In this document: piece after piece, positions 9,680 to 18,654 of the stretch
How the letters are laid out: each line of letters begins with the position of its first letter
How positions within the stretch are numbered: position 1 is the stretch's first letter
Source of the DNA: Alistipes sp.
GTDB taxonomy: Bacteria > Bacteroidota > Bacteroidia > Bacteroidales > Rikenellaceae
Length of the DNA: 47,232 bases
Direction of reading: 5' to 3'
Assembly: GCA_021202985.1 (NCBI GenBank)
Contig: JAJQCA010000027.1
Location: forward strand, 38,574-85,805
Position numbers and translations under genes: made by a program
The notes under the pieces: generated by a model
What the model was told of the DNA's origin: nothing
Databases searched by the model: none
Seen by the model: only the letters and a program-made list of their open reading frames with translations

Positions 9680-11008
9680 CTATTCGTCCCCCTCGTCGGT
9701 TTCTATCTCAGGAGCTTCGTAAGGCACTATACGGAAATTACTGAACGACAACTGGAAATTATTGATATCCGTCGACTCGTACGTGTTCCCGTAGATATCG
9801 GTAAATGTGGCATTGTGGAACATGAATGAACCCTGGTGCCCGTCTACCAGCGCTTTCAGCGATGCGAGCGTGCTGGTTGCGCCCGAGAACGAACTGAGCG
9901 GGAAAGATATGGTTTGCCATCCCTCCATGTCTATCGGCACCACGTCTCCGAGAACCGCCCATGGCGCATAGTCGTAGATGGTGGCAGAAGTACCGCCTCC
10001 CAGCGAAAACCGGAAGAATCCGGACTTCCACTGCATCGGGAAATAGATATCTATTTCGAGCGCAAGGTTGGTACAGCTCATATCGAGCGTTACCGCGCCT
10101 CCGGAATTGGCTACCACATAGTCTATCGCCGGAGAGAAGTAAAACCAGAAGCCGCCCAACTCGCCGTAATCGGCACGAAGCGTCGGCATTACATACGGTA
10201 CGTTGGCTTCTGCCGGAACCTGGCGGTAAATATCCGGGCTTTTGGTATAATCTCCCGTGGCGGGTATCGGGTCGGTCTGGTTGACCGAAATATTAGAACC
10301 GCCGCCGTAGGCGCCGTTGTCCCACGAAAAGTCGCTGACGAAGATACAGTTTTTACGGTTCATATAGTTGCGCGAATAACCCGTACCGTTCTCGCTGACA
10401 GCGGTCATGTAGCCCGGTGTGTCCGCATTGGGTATCACGCAGGTGAGTTTGGTATAGTCGGCGTTTACGGTAAAGTTGTCGGCCGTAACGGTGTATCCGC
10501 CCGGGAAGGTTATGGACTCCATTTCGCGAAGGCTCGCACCGTAGATATCGACCTTGTCTCCCGCACGAGGCATGGTGTTGGAGATTCCCGTGATCGAGGG
10601 TGCGGCGGCCTTTATCTGGAAATCGTAGGTGTACTCCTTGCTGTCGGTCACGATACGGATTTTGTTGCGTTCCGCTTCGTCGGCCTCGTTACCCACGGGT
10701 GCGTCCGACGGTATGGACATAATCAGGTTGGTGTTAGTCACGTAATTGGGATTCACCGTCACGGCCGTACCGTTGACGTAAACTCCGCGCGCGGCTTTGA
10801 ACCCGTTGCCTTCGAGCCTCAGCAGGGTGCCGAGTCCGGCTTCGGTGACGGGCGTTGTGTTGCCGATGTAGTTCTGGCCGTAGAGGTATACCGCGTTTAT
10901 GTACAGACCTCCTTTCGTGTCGTCGTCGTTGCACGACTGCAACATCCCGGCGCCCGCGAGCGCTGCCAGGAGAAGGCCGAGTGTAAGTATTTTATTTACA
11001 GTTTTCAT
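9680..11008 (-). CDS. SusE/F-position surface glycan-binding protein with IPT/TIG domains
   Basis: This is a predicted outer-surface lipoprotein that binds xylan and hands chains to SusC/SusD. The 442 residues start with a lipoprotein signal (Cys26 in LQSCNDDD; the Asp run fits a surface-export signal). Immunoglobulin-like IPT/TIG modules follow in the first half (for example SITGISNTMPRAGDKVDIYG), then a C-terminal beta-rich domain likely to hold the glycan site. Proteins of this layout follow susD in Bacteroides xylan loci. The gene begins only 6 bases after the susD stop, so the two are co-transcribed. The substrate is inferred from the GH10 and GH30 neighbours. Confidence 0.85.
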   Translation of the reverse strand: MKTVNKILTLGLLLAALAGAGMLQSCNDDDTKGGLYINAVYLYGQNYIGNTTPVTEAGLGTLLRLEGNGFKAARGVYVNGTAVTVNPNYVTNTNLIMSIPSDAPVGNEADEAERNKIRIVTDSKEYTYDFQIKAAAPSITGISNTMPRAGDKVDIYGASLREMESITFPGGYTVTADNFTVNADYTKLTCVIPNADTPGYMTAVSENGTGYSRNYMNRKNCIFVSDFSWDNGAYGGGSNISVNQTDPIPATGDYTKSPDIYRQVPAEANVPYVMPTLRADYGELGGFWFYFSPAIDYVVANSGGAVTLDMSCTNLALEIDIYFPMQWKSGFFRFSLGGGTSATIYDYAPWAVLGDVVPIDMEGWQTISFPLSSFSGATSTLASLKALVDGHQGSFMFHNATFTDIYGNTYESTDINNFQLSFSNFRIVPYEAPEIETDEGDE

Positions 11009-11014
11009 ATCGTC

Positions 11015-12661
11015 TTAGAGTAATAAGGCGTTTTCAAAATCGAACGGAACCGGGTCTTCCCTGAGCAGAGGGTTGTAGATAAGTTCCGACTCGGGATACG
11101 GCAGGGTAAGGCGGTCGGGAGTAGCCTCGTTGGCCGGCTGGCCGTCCAGCAGGTCGCGCCACATGAAACCGGTGGGTGCATCGCCCGACATGTAATAATA
11201 GTATTCCGAGCGGTGCTGTTCGTTGTTCATATAATTAAGGGCGGCCTGCTGGTCCCAGTAAGCCCAGCGGAGCAGGTCGAACCAATACTGTCCTTCCAGA
11301 CCGAACTCCACGCGGCGTTCCTCGCGGATATCCTTCGCCGTAATCTCGTCTATCGGGTCTATGCCGGCGCGCTCGCGTACGAGGTTGAAATAGTGCAGCG
11401 CTTCGGGGTCGGTCGTGGAGGAGGAGGTGCCCAGGATAGCCTCGGCGTAGAGCAGGTACACTTCGGCAAGCCTCAGCATGGGTATCATCAGGCCGGAGTT
11501 GTCGGCCAGTGCAAGCCCGTCGGTATCCGACTTGCTACCCACGATTTGTTTCTTGGGATTGCAATACGTCATGTCGGACACCACCCAGCGACCCTCCTCG
11601 GTATGGGTGCCGAGGTAGTCGTAAACTGCACCGTTATAGAAGAAGGTTCCTTTGCGGCGCGAGGTCTCGCCGCGGTTGTGCATAAGCTCGATAAGTTCAC
11701 CCGACACATAGGTGTAGCCGCCGTAAATCGTAAGGCCGTCCACCAGGTCGCTCGAATAGCAGAACCACTGCTGCATTCTGTTACCCGTGCCGTAGGTCGA
11801 AGAGCCGGCGATAACCTGAAGCGAGAAGAGCGACTCGGAATTATTGTTGTTCTGGATGCGGAACAGCTCCTCGTAATCGCTCATCAGTGAGTAATTGGTA
11901 CCTTCCTCCACTACTTCTTTGGCCGCGAGCCGAGCTTTTTCGTAATACTCGGAGGCCGAAGCGGGCCACCTGCTCGAGAAGTTATTACCACGGGCGTAAC
12001 AGGCGGCCGTAATATAAAGGCGCGAAAGCAGGCCGAGTGCGCTGTAACGCGTAACGCGTCCGGTCGCATCGTTCTTGGGCAGCCATTCGGCCGCATATTC
12101 GAGGTCCATGATCGCGTACTGCAATATATCCTCGAACGGGTTGGTGGGCACCTGGAAATCGAGCGCCGTGGCTGCCGGGTCCTCGATGATGGGCACGTTG
12201 CCCCATATCGAACCGAGGTACCAGTAGGCCAGCCCGCGCATGAACCGGGCCTCACCCTTGCAGGCGTTCACCTGGGCTTCCGACACGCCGTGTTCGAGGG
12301 CCTTGTCGATATTCTGGAGGATATAATCCGCCTGCGTGACCACAATGTAGAACGAGTACCACGCATTGGAAAGTGTCGCCGTAAGGGAAGTTTCCGTAAA
12401 CCTTGCGAACGACTCGTCCGAACTGTAAGGCGAGAAGAGGTTGTTGCCGCGGCCGTCGCCAAGCAGGATGTAGAAACGGCTGGAAAACTCGTACCACGCG
12501 GCCTGGTAAAGCGCAGCCGTGGCGGCACGGCACTCCTCATATGTGGTGTAGTAGTTATCGAGGGTAAGTTGCTGTTTGGACTGGATGTCGAGGAAGTCCT
12601 CGCACGAGGTCCCCGTCGCCATCACCACCGAGAGACAGAGCGTATATAAAAACTTTTTCAT
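11015..12661 (-). CDS. susD: SusD/RagB-family lipoprotein of the xylan locus
   Basis: This is the surface lipoprotein lid of a SusC/SusD importer; it binds oligosaccharide and delivers it to the SusC barrel. The 548 residues have a lipoprotein signal ending at Cys20 (TGTSCEDFLD, a very typical SusD start). The TPR-like helical fold follows, and conserved late features include REERRVEFGLEGQYWFDLLRW and a C-terminal SELIYNP segment. The gene is intact, with susC 13 bases upstream and the glycan-binding gene 6 bases downstream. Since susC carries a frameshift, translation of this gene depends on its own initiation. Confidence 0.95.
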   Translation of the reverse strand: MKKFLYTLCLSVVMATGTSCEDFLDIQSKQQLTLDNYYTTYEECRAATAALYQAAWYEFSSRFYILLGDGRGNNLFSPYSSDESFARFTETSLTATLSNAWYSFYIVVTQADYILQNIDKALEHGVSEAQVNACKGEARFMRGLAYWYLGSIWGNVPIIEDPAATALDFQVPTNPFEDILQYAIMDLEYAAEWLPKNDATGRVTRYSALGLLSRLYITAACYARGNNFSSRWPASASEYYEKARLAAKEVVEEGTNYSLMSDYEELFRIQNNNNSESLFSLQVIAGSSTYGTGNRMQQWFCYSSDLVDGLTIYGGYTYVSGELIELMHNRGETSRRKGTFFYNGAVYDYLGTHTEEGRWVVSDMTYCNPKKQIVGSKSDTDGLALADNSGLMIPMLRLAEVYLLYAEAILGTSSSTTDPEALHYFNLVRERAGIDPIDEITAKDIREERRVEFGLEGQYWFDLLRWAYWDQQAALNYMNNEQHRSEYYYYMSGDAPTGFMWRDLLDGQPANEATPDRLTLPYPESELIYNPLLREDPVPFDFENALLL

Positions 12662-12674
12662 AACGGTTTGTGTT

Positions 12675-15600
12675 TTAGAATCCTATTTGTACACCGAAGG
12701 TAAAAGTACGCGGCGACGGGTAACGTCCCGTGTCGACACCGTTCAGCAGGGGGTTCTGGCCCCAGTTCGAATACTGGTTACGGGCCATCCCCACTTCGGG
12801 GTCGTAACCGGTGTATTTCGAGAAAGTAAAGAGGTTGTTCATGTTCACGTATACCCGCAGGTTTTCCATCCCTATCCTGTTTATATATTTCTTCGGGATG
12901 TTATAGGCCAGCGAAACGCTCTGGATGCGCAGGTAGGAACCGTCCTCGATGTAACGCGACGATATCCTGTTGGCGTTGGAGTTGGCGTCGTCGGTGGACA
13001 TACGGGAAATGTTCTTGTCGCCGCTGGCCACGTATACGTTCCAGATGTCGCTCGACGAAAGGTTCTCGTCAATCAGCGCGAGGCGCGCGTACTGCGTACC
13101 CGCACGGCGTGTGATGTTCTCCGTGTTATTCGGGTTGTCTATGGAGATGCCGAGGAAGTTCATCACCTTGTTGCCGTACGAGAAGGTCAGGTAGACGTTC
13201 AGGTCGAAGTTCTTCCATGTGAAGGTGTTGCCGAAACCTCCGGTGAATTTGGGCAGCGGACTGCCGAGGTACTGCCGGTCCTCTTCCGTGATGACCCCGT
13301 CGCCGTTATAGTCCTCGTAGATATAGTCGCCTATCCAGACGCCGTTCTCCGCCACGCTCACGCCTTCGGGAAGGGCTATCTTTATGTTGCCGTTCGAGTC
13401 GTAGATATCGCTGGCGCTGTTGATGCGGCCCACTATCTTGTAACCCCAGAACTCACCCACGCTGCGACCCTCTTCGGTGCGGGTCACCACGTAGTCCGTT
13501 CCGCCCACCTGGTAGGTGGTGTTTATGTATGACTGCTCGGCGTTGAGCTTGATGACCTTGTTCCTGTTCAAGGTGAATACGAAGTTGGAACGCCACTCGA
13601 AATCGTTACGGGTCATGTTCACCGTATTGATGGAAAGCTCTATCCCCTTGTTCGACATCGAACCCACGTTACCCCACGGGGCGGAGGCACCGTTGGTGCC
13701 GAGCGTGCCGGTGATACCCGGAAGCGTTAGGGCGAGCAGCAGGTCGTCCGTCCGGTTGTAATATAGGTCCGCCGTCAGTTCGATACGGTTTTTCCAGAGA
13801 CCCAGGTCGTAACCGATATTATAGGAAGTAGTGGTTTCCCACGTCACCTCGGGGTTGGGGATGTTCGCCGTGAGGTGCCCGGTCCCGAACACGGTCGGAA
13901 CGTTTGAAAGCATCCCTGCATAAGCAAACGAAGTTATATTGGAGTTACCCACCTGGCCGTAACCGAAGCGGAGCTTCATATTGGTGAGCAGTTCGAAATC
14001 CCGGAGGAACGACTCGTTGGACATCCTCCATGCCACGGAAACCGACGGGAAGTTACCCCACTTGTAGCCTTTTGCGAAGTTCGAGGAACCGTCGCGGCGG
14101 ATGGTGGCCGTTACCAGGTAACGGTCGTCGAACGAATAGAAGAGGCGGCCGAAAACCGAAACATATCGGACACGGCTCGTAGTGCCCGCGTTGGTGGCTG
14201 TGGCGTCGTCGCCCGCGCTCAGGTCGGTAAGCTGGTTACTGCCGTCGAGGCGTTTGCCCATCAAGTAATTATTGGTGCTTTCGGTAACCTCCTGACCCAC
14301 CATTATGTTTCCCGTGTGGCGTTCGATGGTCTTGCGGAAGGTAGCGGTGTTGTTCCATTTGTAGAACGTGCTCTGCGACTGGGTTTTCTGGTTCTGTATC
14401 TCGGAGTTGGTCACCCACCCTACTTCATAGGTCGGTACGAAGTAGTTGGTGCTTGTCTGGCCCAGGTCGATACCGAACTCGCTCCGGAGCACCAGCCAGT
14501 CTACCGGGGTGATATCGAGGTAGATATTCCCGCGCGTGTTACGCTTCTTATTGTTGTTGGTAAGCAGGTTGGCAAGCGCCAGCGGGTTGGCGTAGCTGTC
14601 GGTCGAATCCTCCGGACCCCCGTAGGTGCCATCGAGGTTCTTGGCCGGTACGGAGGGCGCCTGTTTAACGGCGCTGCTTATCAGCCCCCCATTCGGCAAT
14701 CGTGATTTCCTGCTTGGTCTGGGTAAGGGTAAGCGTGCCGCCGAACCGGAGCCACGGTTTGATTTTAGAGTCAAGGCCCACGGTCATGGTCATACGTTCG
14801 AAGCCCGACCCTGCCGCCACACCGTCCTGGTCGAGATAGTTCCCCGATATTTTATAGGTATTGGTCTCGGTGCCGCCGGACACGGAGAAGTTATAGTTCT
14901 GCTGCGCCGCGTTGCGGAATATCTCTTTCTGCCAGTTGGTTCCCTTAGATAGCAGGTACGGGTCCGCGTAGTTATTATTCAGCTCCCATCCTTTAAGGGC
15001 CTGGTACTCGTTGTGGTGCTGTGCGTACTCGTGCAGGTCCATCATATCGAGGTACTTCGGCAAAGTCTGTATCCCGTACTGCGCCTCGAAACTCACACGC
15101 GGCTGGCCGGCCCGGCCGCTTTTGGTGGTGATGATGATAACCCCGTTCGCACCCTGCGCACCGTATATAGCCGTGGCCGAAGCGTCCTTGAGGATTTCCA
15201 TCGACTCGATGTCGGACGGGTTGATACCCGATATGGCGTTGTCGGTGTAAGTTCCGGTACCGGCGCTGATGGTTACACCGTCTATAATATAGATAGGTTC
15301 GTTGGTGGAGTTGATGGACTTGATACCGCGTATCTGGATGGACGTACCCCCGCCCGGCATACCGGTGTTGGTGGTCATCTGTACCCCTGCGGCACGTCCC
15401 TGTAGGGCCTGGTCGAGCGACACGGCCCCGGAACGTGCAATCGACTCCGAGGTTACCGAAGCCACGGCTCCCGTAAGGTCCGATTTACGCATGCTGCCGT
15501 AACCGATGGCCACCACGGGGTCTATCATCAGGCCGTCCTCTTCGAGCACCACGTCTATGCGCTCCCGGTTGCCCACTGTTTCGGTTACCTTCTTCATACC

Positions 15601-15924
15601 GAGGAACGAGAACTCGAGCACATCGCCGGGCGCGGCAGAAATCGAGTAATTACCCTGCCCGTCGGCCGTTACTCCGGTCCCGGCACCCTGAATAAGCACG
15701 GTGGTACCCGGCACGGGATTGCCCTGCTCGTCCACCACGCGGCCCGTCACGGTACGCCTGTTCTGCTGGGCTTCGTACGCGGCCACGCCGGAGGCGTCCG
15801 GGGCGTGGTCCGCCCACAGCGGCAGGCCGCTCCCGGCAGCAAGCATGAAAGCCGTCGCCAACAGGAGCCTGCTTACCCTTCGGGTAGCCTTCCTGTTACA
15901 CACCAATAGTGTAGAATCTTTCAT
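12675..15924 (-). pseudogene. susC: SusC/RagA TonB-dependent receptor with a one-base frameshift
   Basis: This is the outer-membrane barrel of the xylan importer. The N-terminal piece (15924 to about 14691, some 412 codons) has a signal peptide, a carboxypeptidase-D-like domain (TVTGRVVDEQGNPVPGTTVLIQG) and the plug (SIQIRGIKSINSTNEPIYIIDGV). It runs into a wrong frame after ITIAEWG. The rest of the barrel continues in another frame from LISSAVKQAPS to the C-terminus TFGVQIGF. The join falls at a run of six C on the plus strand (14685-14690 region). Removing one base restores a single protein of about 1,080 residues. As assembled, the barrel cannot be made. This may be a real mutation, slippage-based variation or a base-call error. 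Confidence 0.92.
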
Positions 15925-16000
15925 AAGTAGTATTTTGGTTAGTTAATAGAATTTCCGTTAGGTTAGTCCAGGTTTCGGACGGGTGGATTTCCTGTTGCCA

Positions 16001-16070
16001 CAAAAGTCTTTAAATAATTCGGGAGGCTTCTTTAGCTATGTAACAAATGCTGTCGGTTTTAAAACATTGG
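16001..16070 (-). promoter_or_regulatory. susC promoter with candidate HTCS operator
   Basis: The 31-bp element at 16040-16070 (minus-strand core AATGTTTTAAAACCGACA, ending TTAC) lies at the same distance from GACTTTTG (16001-16008) as its relatives do from the -7 boxes of GH10 and GH30. The -7 box differs from TAnnTTTG only at its first base. The start codon of susC is 76 bases further on. Confidence 0.72.
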
Positions 16071-16157
16071 CTGAAAAAGTTATGCAACGGCCCTGAAATG
16101 CACACTATACGGGTACCCCGCATTATTCTCCACGCCCGGGAATGCAATCCTGTCAGG

Positions 16158-16188
16158 GAAATGTTTCAAAAACGACAATATTTGTATC
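16158..16188 (+). promoter_or_regulatory. Orphan copy of the candidate operator, opposite orientation
   Basis: A strong core match, AATGTTTCAAAAACGACA, lies on the plus strand 88 bp beyond the susC operator and points away from susC. No -7 box lies at the expected distance (TAGGGCCG is there) and no gene follows on the plus strand before the sigma-factor region. It may be an extra binding site or a leftover of a lost promoter. Confidence 0.5.
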
Positions 16189-16756
16189 CGGGGTTACGGG
16201 GCTGTGGCATAAGGGTGTATAGGGCCGCGGGCCTTATCGAAAGAGACGGGCGAATGATGTGACGGCAGGATGGCCGGTGGCGGGTAGACGGATTAACGAC
16301 AGGATATATTACAGCGGCAGATTCTTCACTTTGTTCAGGACGATAAGCAGAATATCATTCCGAACGGAGCAAACCGACTAAGGAATTAGCTCCCTTCAGT
16401 TTGCCTGCGGGGCCGAGTGAAGAGGAGGACAGCCCGAAGGGGTAATATATAAAATATCTATTATTTGTTAAGGATATAAATTCTTCTGCAACCAATGGTA
16501 TATCGTTCGTCATTACAGTCCTCAGGATTACATAGTATAATTGTCATCCCGGGCGGAGCGAAGAATCTTATTTTAGATTGTTGCAATACGAACCTCGCCG
16601 ACAGCCATTATATCGGCTTCGTAAATTGGAAATCGTACGTCCTGATTGATAATTCTCTTAGAATGGGAACGCCCCGGAACAAACCCGGCCCGCCTGTTAT
16701 CACAAAACCCCAAGCCTGCTGAGAAGTGTAGCGACCGGGCCGGTCGACCGACGGGT
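16189..16756. repeat. Intergenic region with dispersed repeats
   Basis: No gene is supported here. Dispersed-repeat copies lie at 16319-16344 (reverse), about 16353-16370 (partial, forward) and 16543-16568 (forward, GTCATCCCGGGCGGAGCG then AAGAATCT). A GGGGCCGAGTGAAGAGGAGG module at about 16410 resembles one near 9400. The short ORFs here are not gene-like. Confidence 0.6.
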
Positions 16757-17353
16757 TTACCTGTTCAGCAACAGGTAAGCCGTGAACACAACGTGCAGGT
16801 AGCGGAACAGCTCTTCCCTCAAAGCCTTCGAGGCTACCTCGACATGTTTTTCCACCGTCCGCGGGGAGATTTCGAGTTTTGCGGCAATCTCCGCGTAAGA
16901 CATGTTCTGGAATTTGTTAAGCAGGAAGGCCTCCTTCTGGCGCGGCGGCAACTTGTCGATAGCGTTCTGTATTATCGATTTCAACTCGTCGGCCACATAC
17001 ATTTCCGGAGCCAGCGCTCCCTGCGGGCTTCCCGAGCGGAGCGTCTCCTCCTGGAACCGGCTTCGCACCTTGAGGTGCTCTATATAGTTAAGGCAGCCGT
17101 TACGGGCGGCTTTGAACAGGTACGAGCGCTCGATAAGCCCCGGCGAGCGATGCAATTTCTCCCACACGCTTACGAAGACGTCGTGTATGATATCCTCCGC
17201 TTCCTCCTGCGACAAGGAGAACTCCCGCGCGTAAACCAGTAACCCCTTTGCATAACGTGCATAGAGCGCATCGAACACTTCCTCTACCTTCTTAAACCCG
17301 GACGACCTCGCCATTTCGCTCACATGGTTGTGTAATTTCAAACAAAAGTACAA
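16757..17353 (-). CDS. ECF-type RNA polymerase sigma factor
   Basis: This is a predicted extracytoplasmic-function sigma factor that would direct RNA polymerase to the susC/susD locus on its right. The 198 residues contain region 2 (about 27-95, with EEAEDIIHDVFVSVWEK) and region 4 (about 130-185, with LPPRQKEAFLLNKFQNMSYAEIAAKL and an HTH in ISPRTVEKHV). The length and the Bacteroidetes-type spacing between the regions fit the sigma factors paired with FecR. It is transcribed away from the FecR gene, although such pairs are usually co-directional. A better start may be 17314 (Met14, MARSSGFKK), which would shorten the N-terminus. Confidence 0.9.
   Translation of the reverse strand: MYFCLKLHNHVSEMARSSGFKKVEEVFDALYARYAKGLLVYAREFSLSQEEAEDIIHDVFVSVWEKLHRSPGLIERSYLFKAARNGCLNYIEHLKVRSRFQEETLRSGSPQGALAPEMYVADELKSIIQNAIDKLPPRQKEAFLLNKFQNMSYAEIAAKLEISPRTVEKHVEVASKALREELFRYLHVVFTAYLLLNR
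17343..17350 (-). promoter_or_regulatory. Putative -7 box near the sigma-factor start
   Basis: TACTTTTG on the minus strand matches TAnnTTTG. It overlaps the first codons of the longest reading of the sigma gene, which supports the internal start at 17314. Confidence 0.45.
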
Positions 17354-17478
17354 AAAATATCACAACCGCGTTCTTCCGCGGCAAAATCTGCACCTGCCTG
17401 AAAAAAATTTCTGTGGCGACTACGGGAATCGGCCTGTTGGCCTGTTATAGATAATAAACCTAATCGACCCGAACATAC

Positions 17479-18546
17479 ATGGAAAACCGGAACGAACAGC
17501 AGGAAGAGAACGTACTGACCGACCAGCAAATGGACAAGGTAGTCTCCACCCTGCTCGCCATCGAAGAGATGGACGATCGCCAGCTATATTTGAAAATCAG
17601 AAGGACAATAGCCGCAAGGCGCGCCGCCCGCAGGAAAAAAAGGATCTGGGCCGGCAGCTGCGCGGCTTTTATCGCATTGGCGCTTATCGCCACCGTCGCA
17701 ATCCTTCCCGGGGAAAGGGAGTCGCCCGGCCTTACGGAGCAGGAGCCGGGTGTGAGGCTTATCGTTTCCGACGGCCGCAACTACAACCTTACAGGCTCCG
17801 AGCCGCCCGCGGAGTTGTTCTCGGACGGCAACGCCGTTATGAAGGCCGAGGAGAATACGCTTTTCGTCCGGGCCGCCGCGGAGGAAGCCGCGGAGGTAGA
17901 ACCCACCTATAATACATTAGAGGTGCCCCGGGGAATGCAATACGATTTGGTGCTGAGCGACGGCACGAAGGTATGGTTGAACTCGGACACCCGCCTGCGC
18001 TTTCCGACCACTTTTCCCAAATCCGAACGAAGGGTCTATATCGAGGGGGAAGCCTATTTCGAGGTGGCCCGCAACGAGGACAAACCGTTCGTGGTGGATA
18101 TCGGTTCGCAGAGTGTGACGGTACTCGGCACGGCCTTCAACGTCAACGCTTACGAGTACAACCCGTCGATACTTACCACACTGTTTTCGGGCAGTGTGAA
18201 AGTGAACGGCGGCCAGGTAGAGCAACTTCTGACGCCCGGGCAGCAGGCCTCGCTCGACAAGGCTACCGGAGCTATTCAGGTCCGGGAGGTTGACCTGTCG
18301 GACGCACTGGCGTGGAGGGTAAATATAATACACCTCGAGAAACGGACCCTCGGGGAGATAATAAGCTACATGTCCAAAATCTACGACGTCGAATTCAGGT
18401 TCGTGGACGAGAGTGCGCGTAACATACGCTTCCGGGGGAACGTGACCCGCAGCGACGACGTGTTTTCGGTGCTCGACCGAATCGGCGAGGTAGGAAACGT
18501 GAGGTTCGATTATAACGGTAACGAAATAGAAGTTTATATGAAATAG
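17479..18546 (+). CDS. FecR-family anti-sigma factor
   Basis: This inner-membrane regulator holds or releases the ECF sigma factor in response to the STN domain of the SusC encoded next. The 355 residues have a cytoplasmic N-terminus (about 1-56), one membrane segment (about 57-76, IWAGSCAAFIALALIATVAIL), and a periplasmic FecR domain (about 150-260, with VPRGMQYDLVLSDGTKVWLN and GEAYFEVARNEDKPFVV). A C-terminal STN-like DUF4974 domain (about 285-355) completes it. It is followed after 108 bases by the STN-bearing susC, the classic sigma/anti-sigma/receptor relay. The sigma gene is divergent, 125 bases upstream. Confidence 0.93.
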   Translation: MENRNEQQEENVLTDQQMDKVVSTLLAIEEMDDRQLYLKIRRTIAARRAARRKKRIWAGSCAAFIALALIATVAILPGERESPGLTEQEPGVRLIVSDGRNYNLTGSEPPAELFSDGNAVMKAEENTLFVRAAAEEAAEVEPTYNTLEVPRGMQYDLVLSDGTKVWLNSDTRLRFPTTFPKSERRVYIEGEAYFEVARNEDKPFVVDIGSQSVTVLGTAFNVNAYEYNPSILTTLFSGSVKVNGGQVEQLLTPGQQASLDKATGAIQVREVDLSDALAWRVNIIHLEKRTLGEIISYMSKIYDVEFRFVDESARNIRFRGNVTRSDDVFSVLDRIGEVGNVRFDYNGNEIEVYMK

Positions 18547-18564
18547 AAAAGCCGAGAGAGAAAA

Positions 18565-18590
18565 GCGGGACGGCGGGCAGGCCGCCCCGC
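18565..18590 (+). other. GC-rich hairpin between fecR and susC
   Basis: GCGGGACGGC and GCCGCCCCGC can form a stem with one internal mismatch and a 6-base loop. No T run follows, so it is not a standard terminator. It could be an RNA-processing or attenuation element that separates low anti-sigma from high receptor expression; that role is speculative. Confidence 0.4.
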
Positions 18591-18654
18591 GGGAAGATAA
18601 CAGAAACGAGCCTGTCGCACGGCAGGCATTTATCCATCACCTAACTTCAAATAT

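Noticed and set aside
16047-16262. Small plus-strand ORF of 71 codons
   Set aside because: It overlaps two operator copies, has no family features and lies in repeat-rich intergenic DNA.
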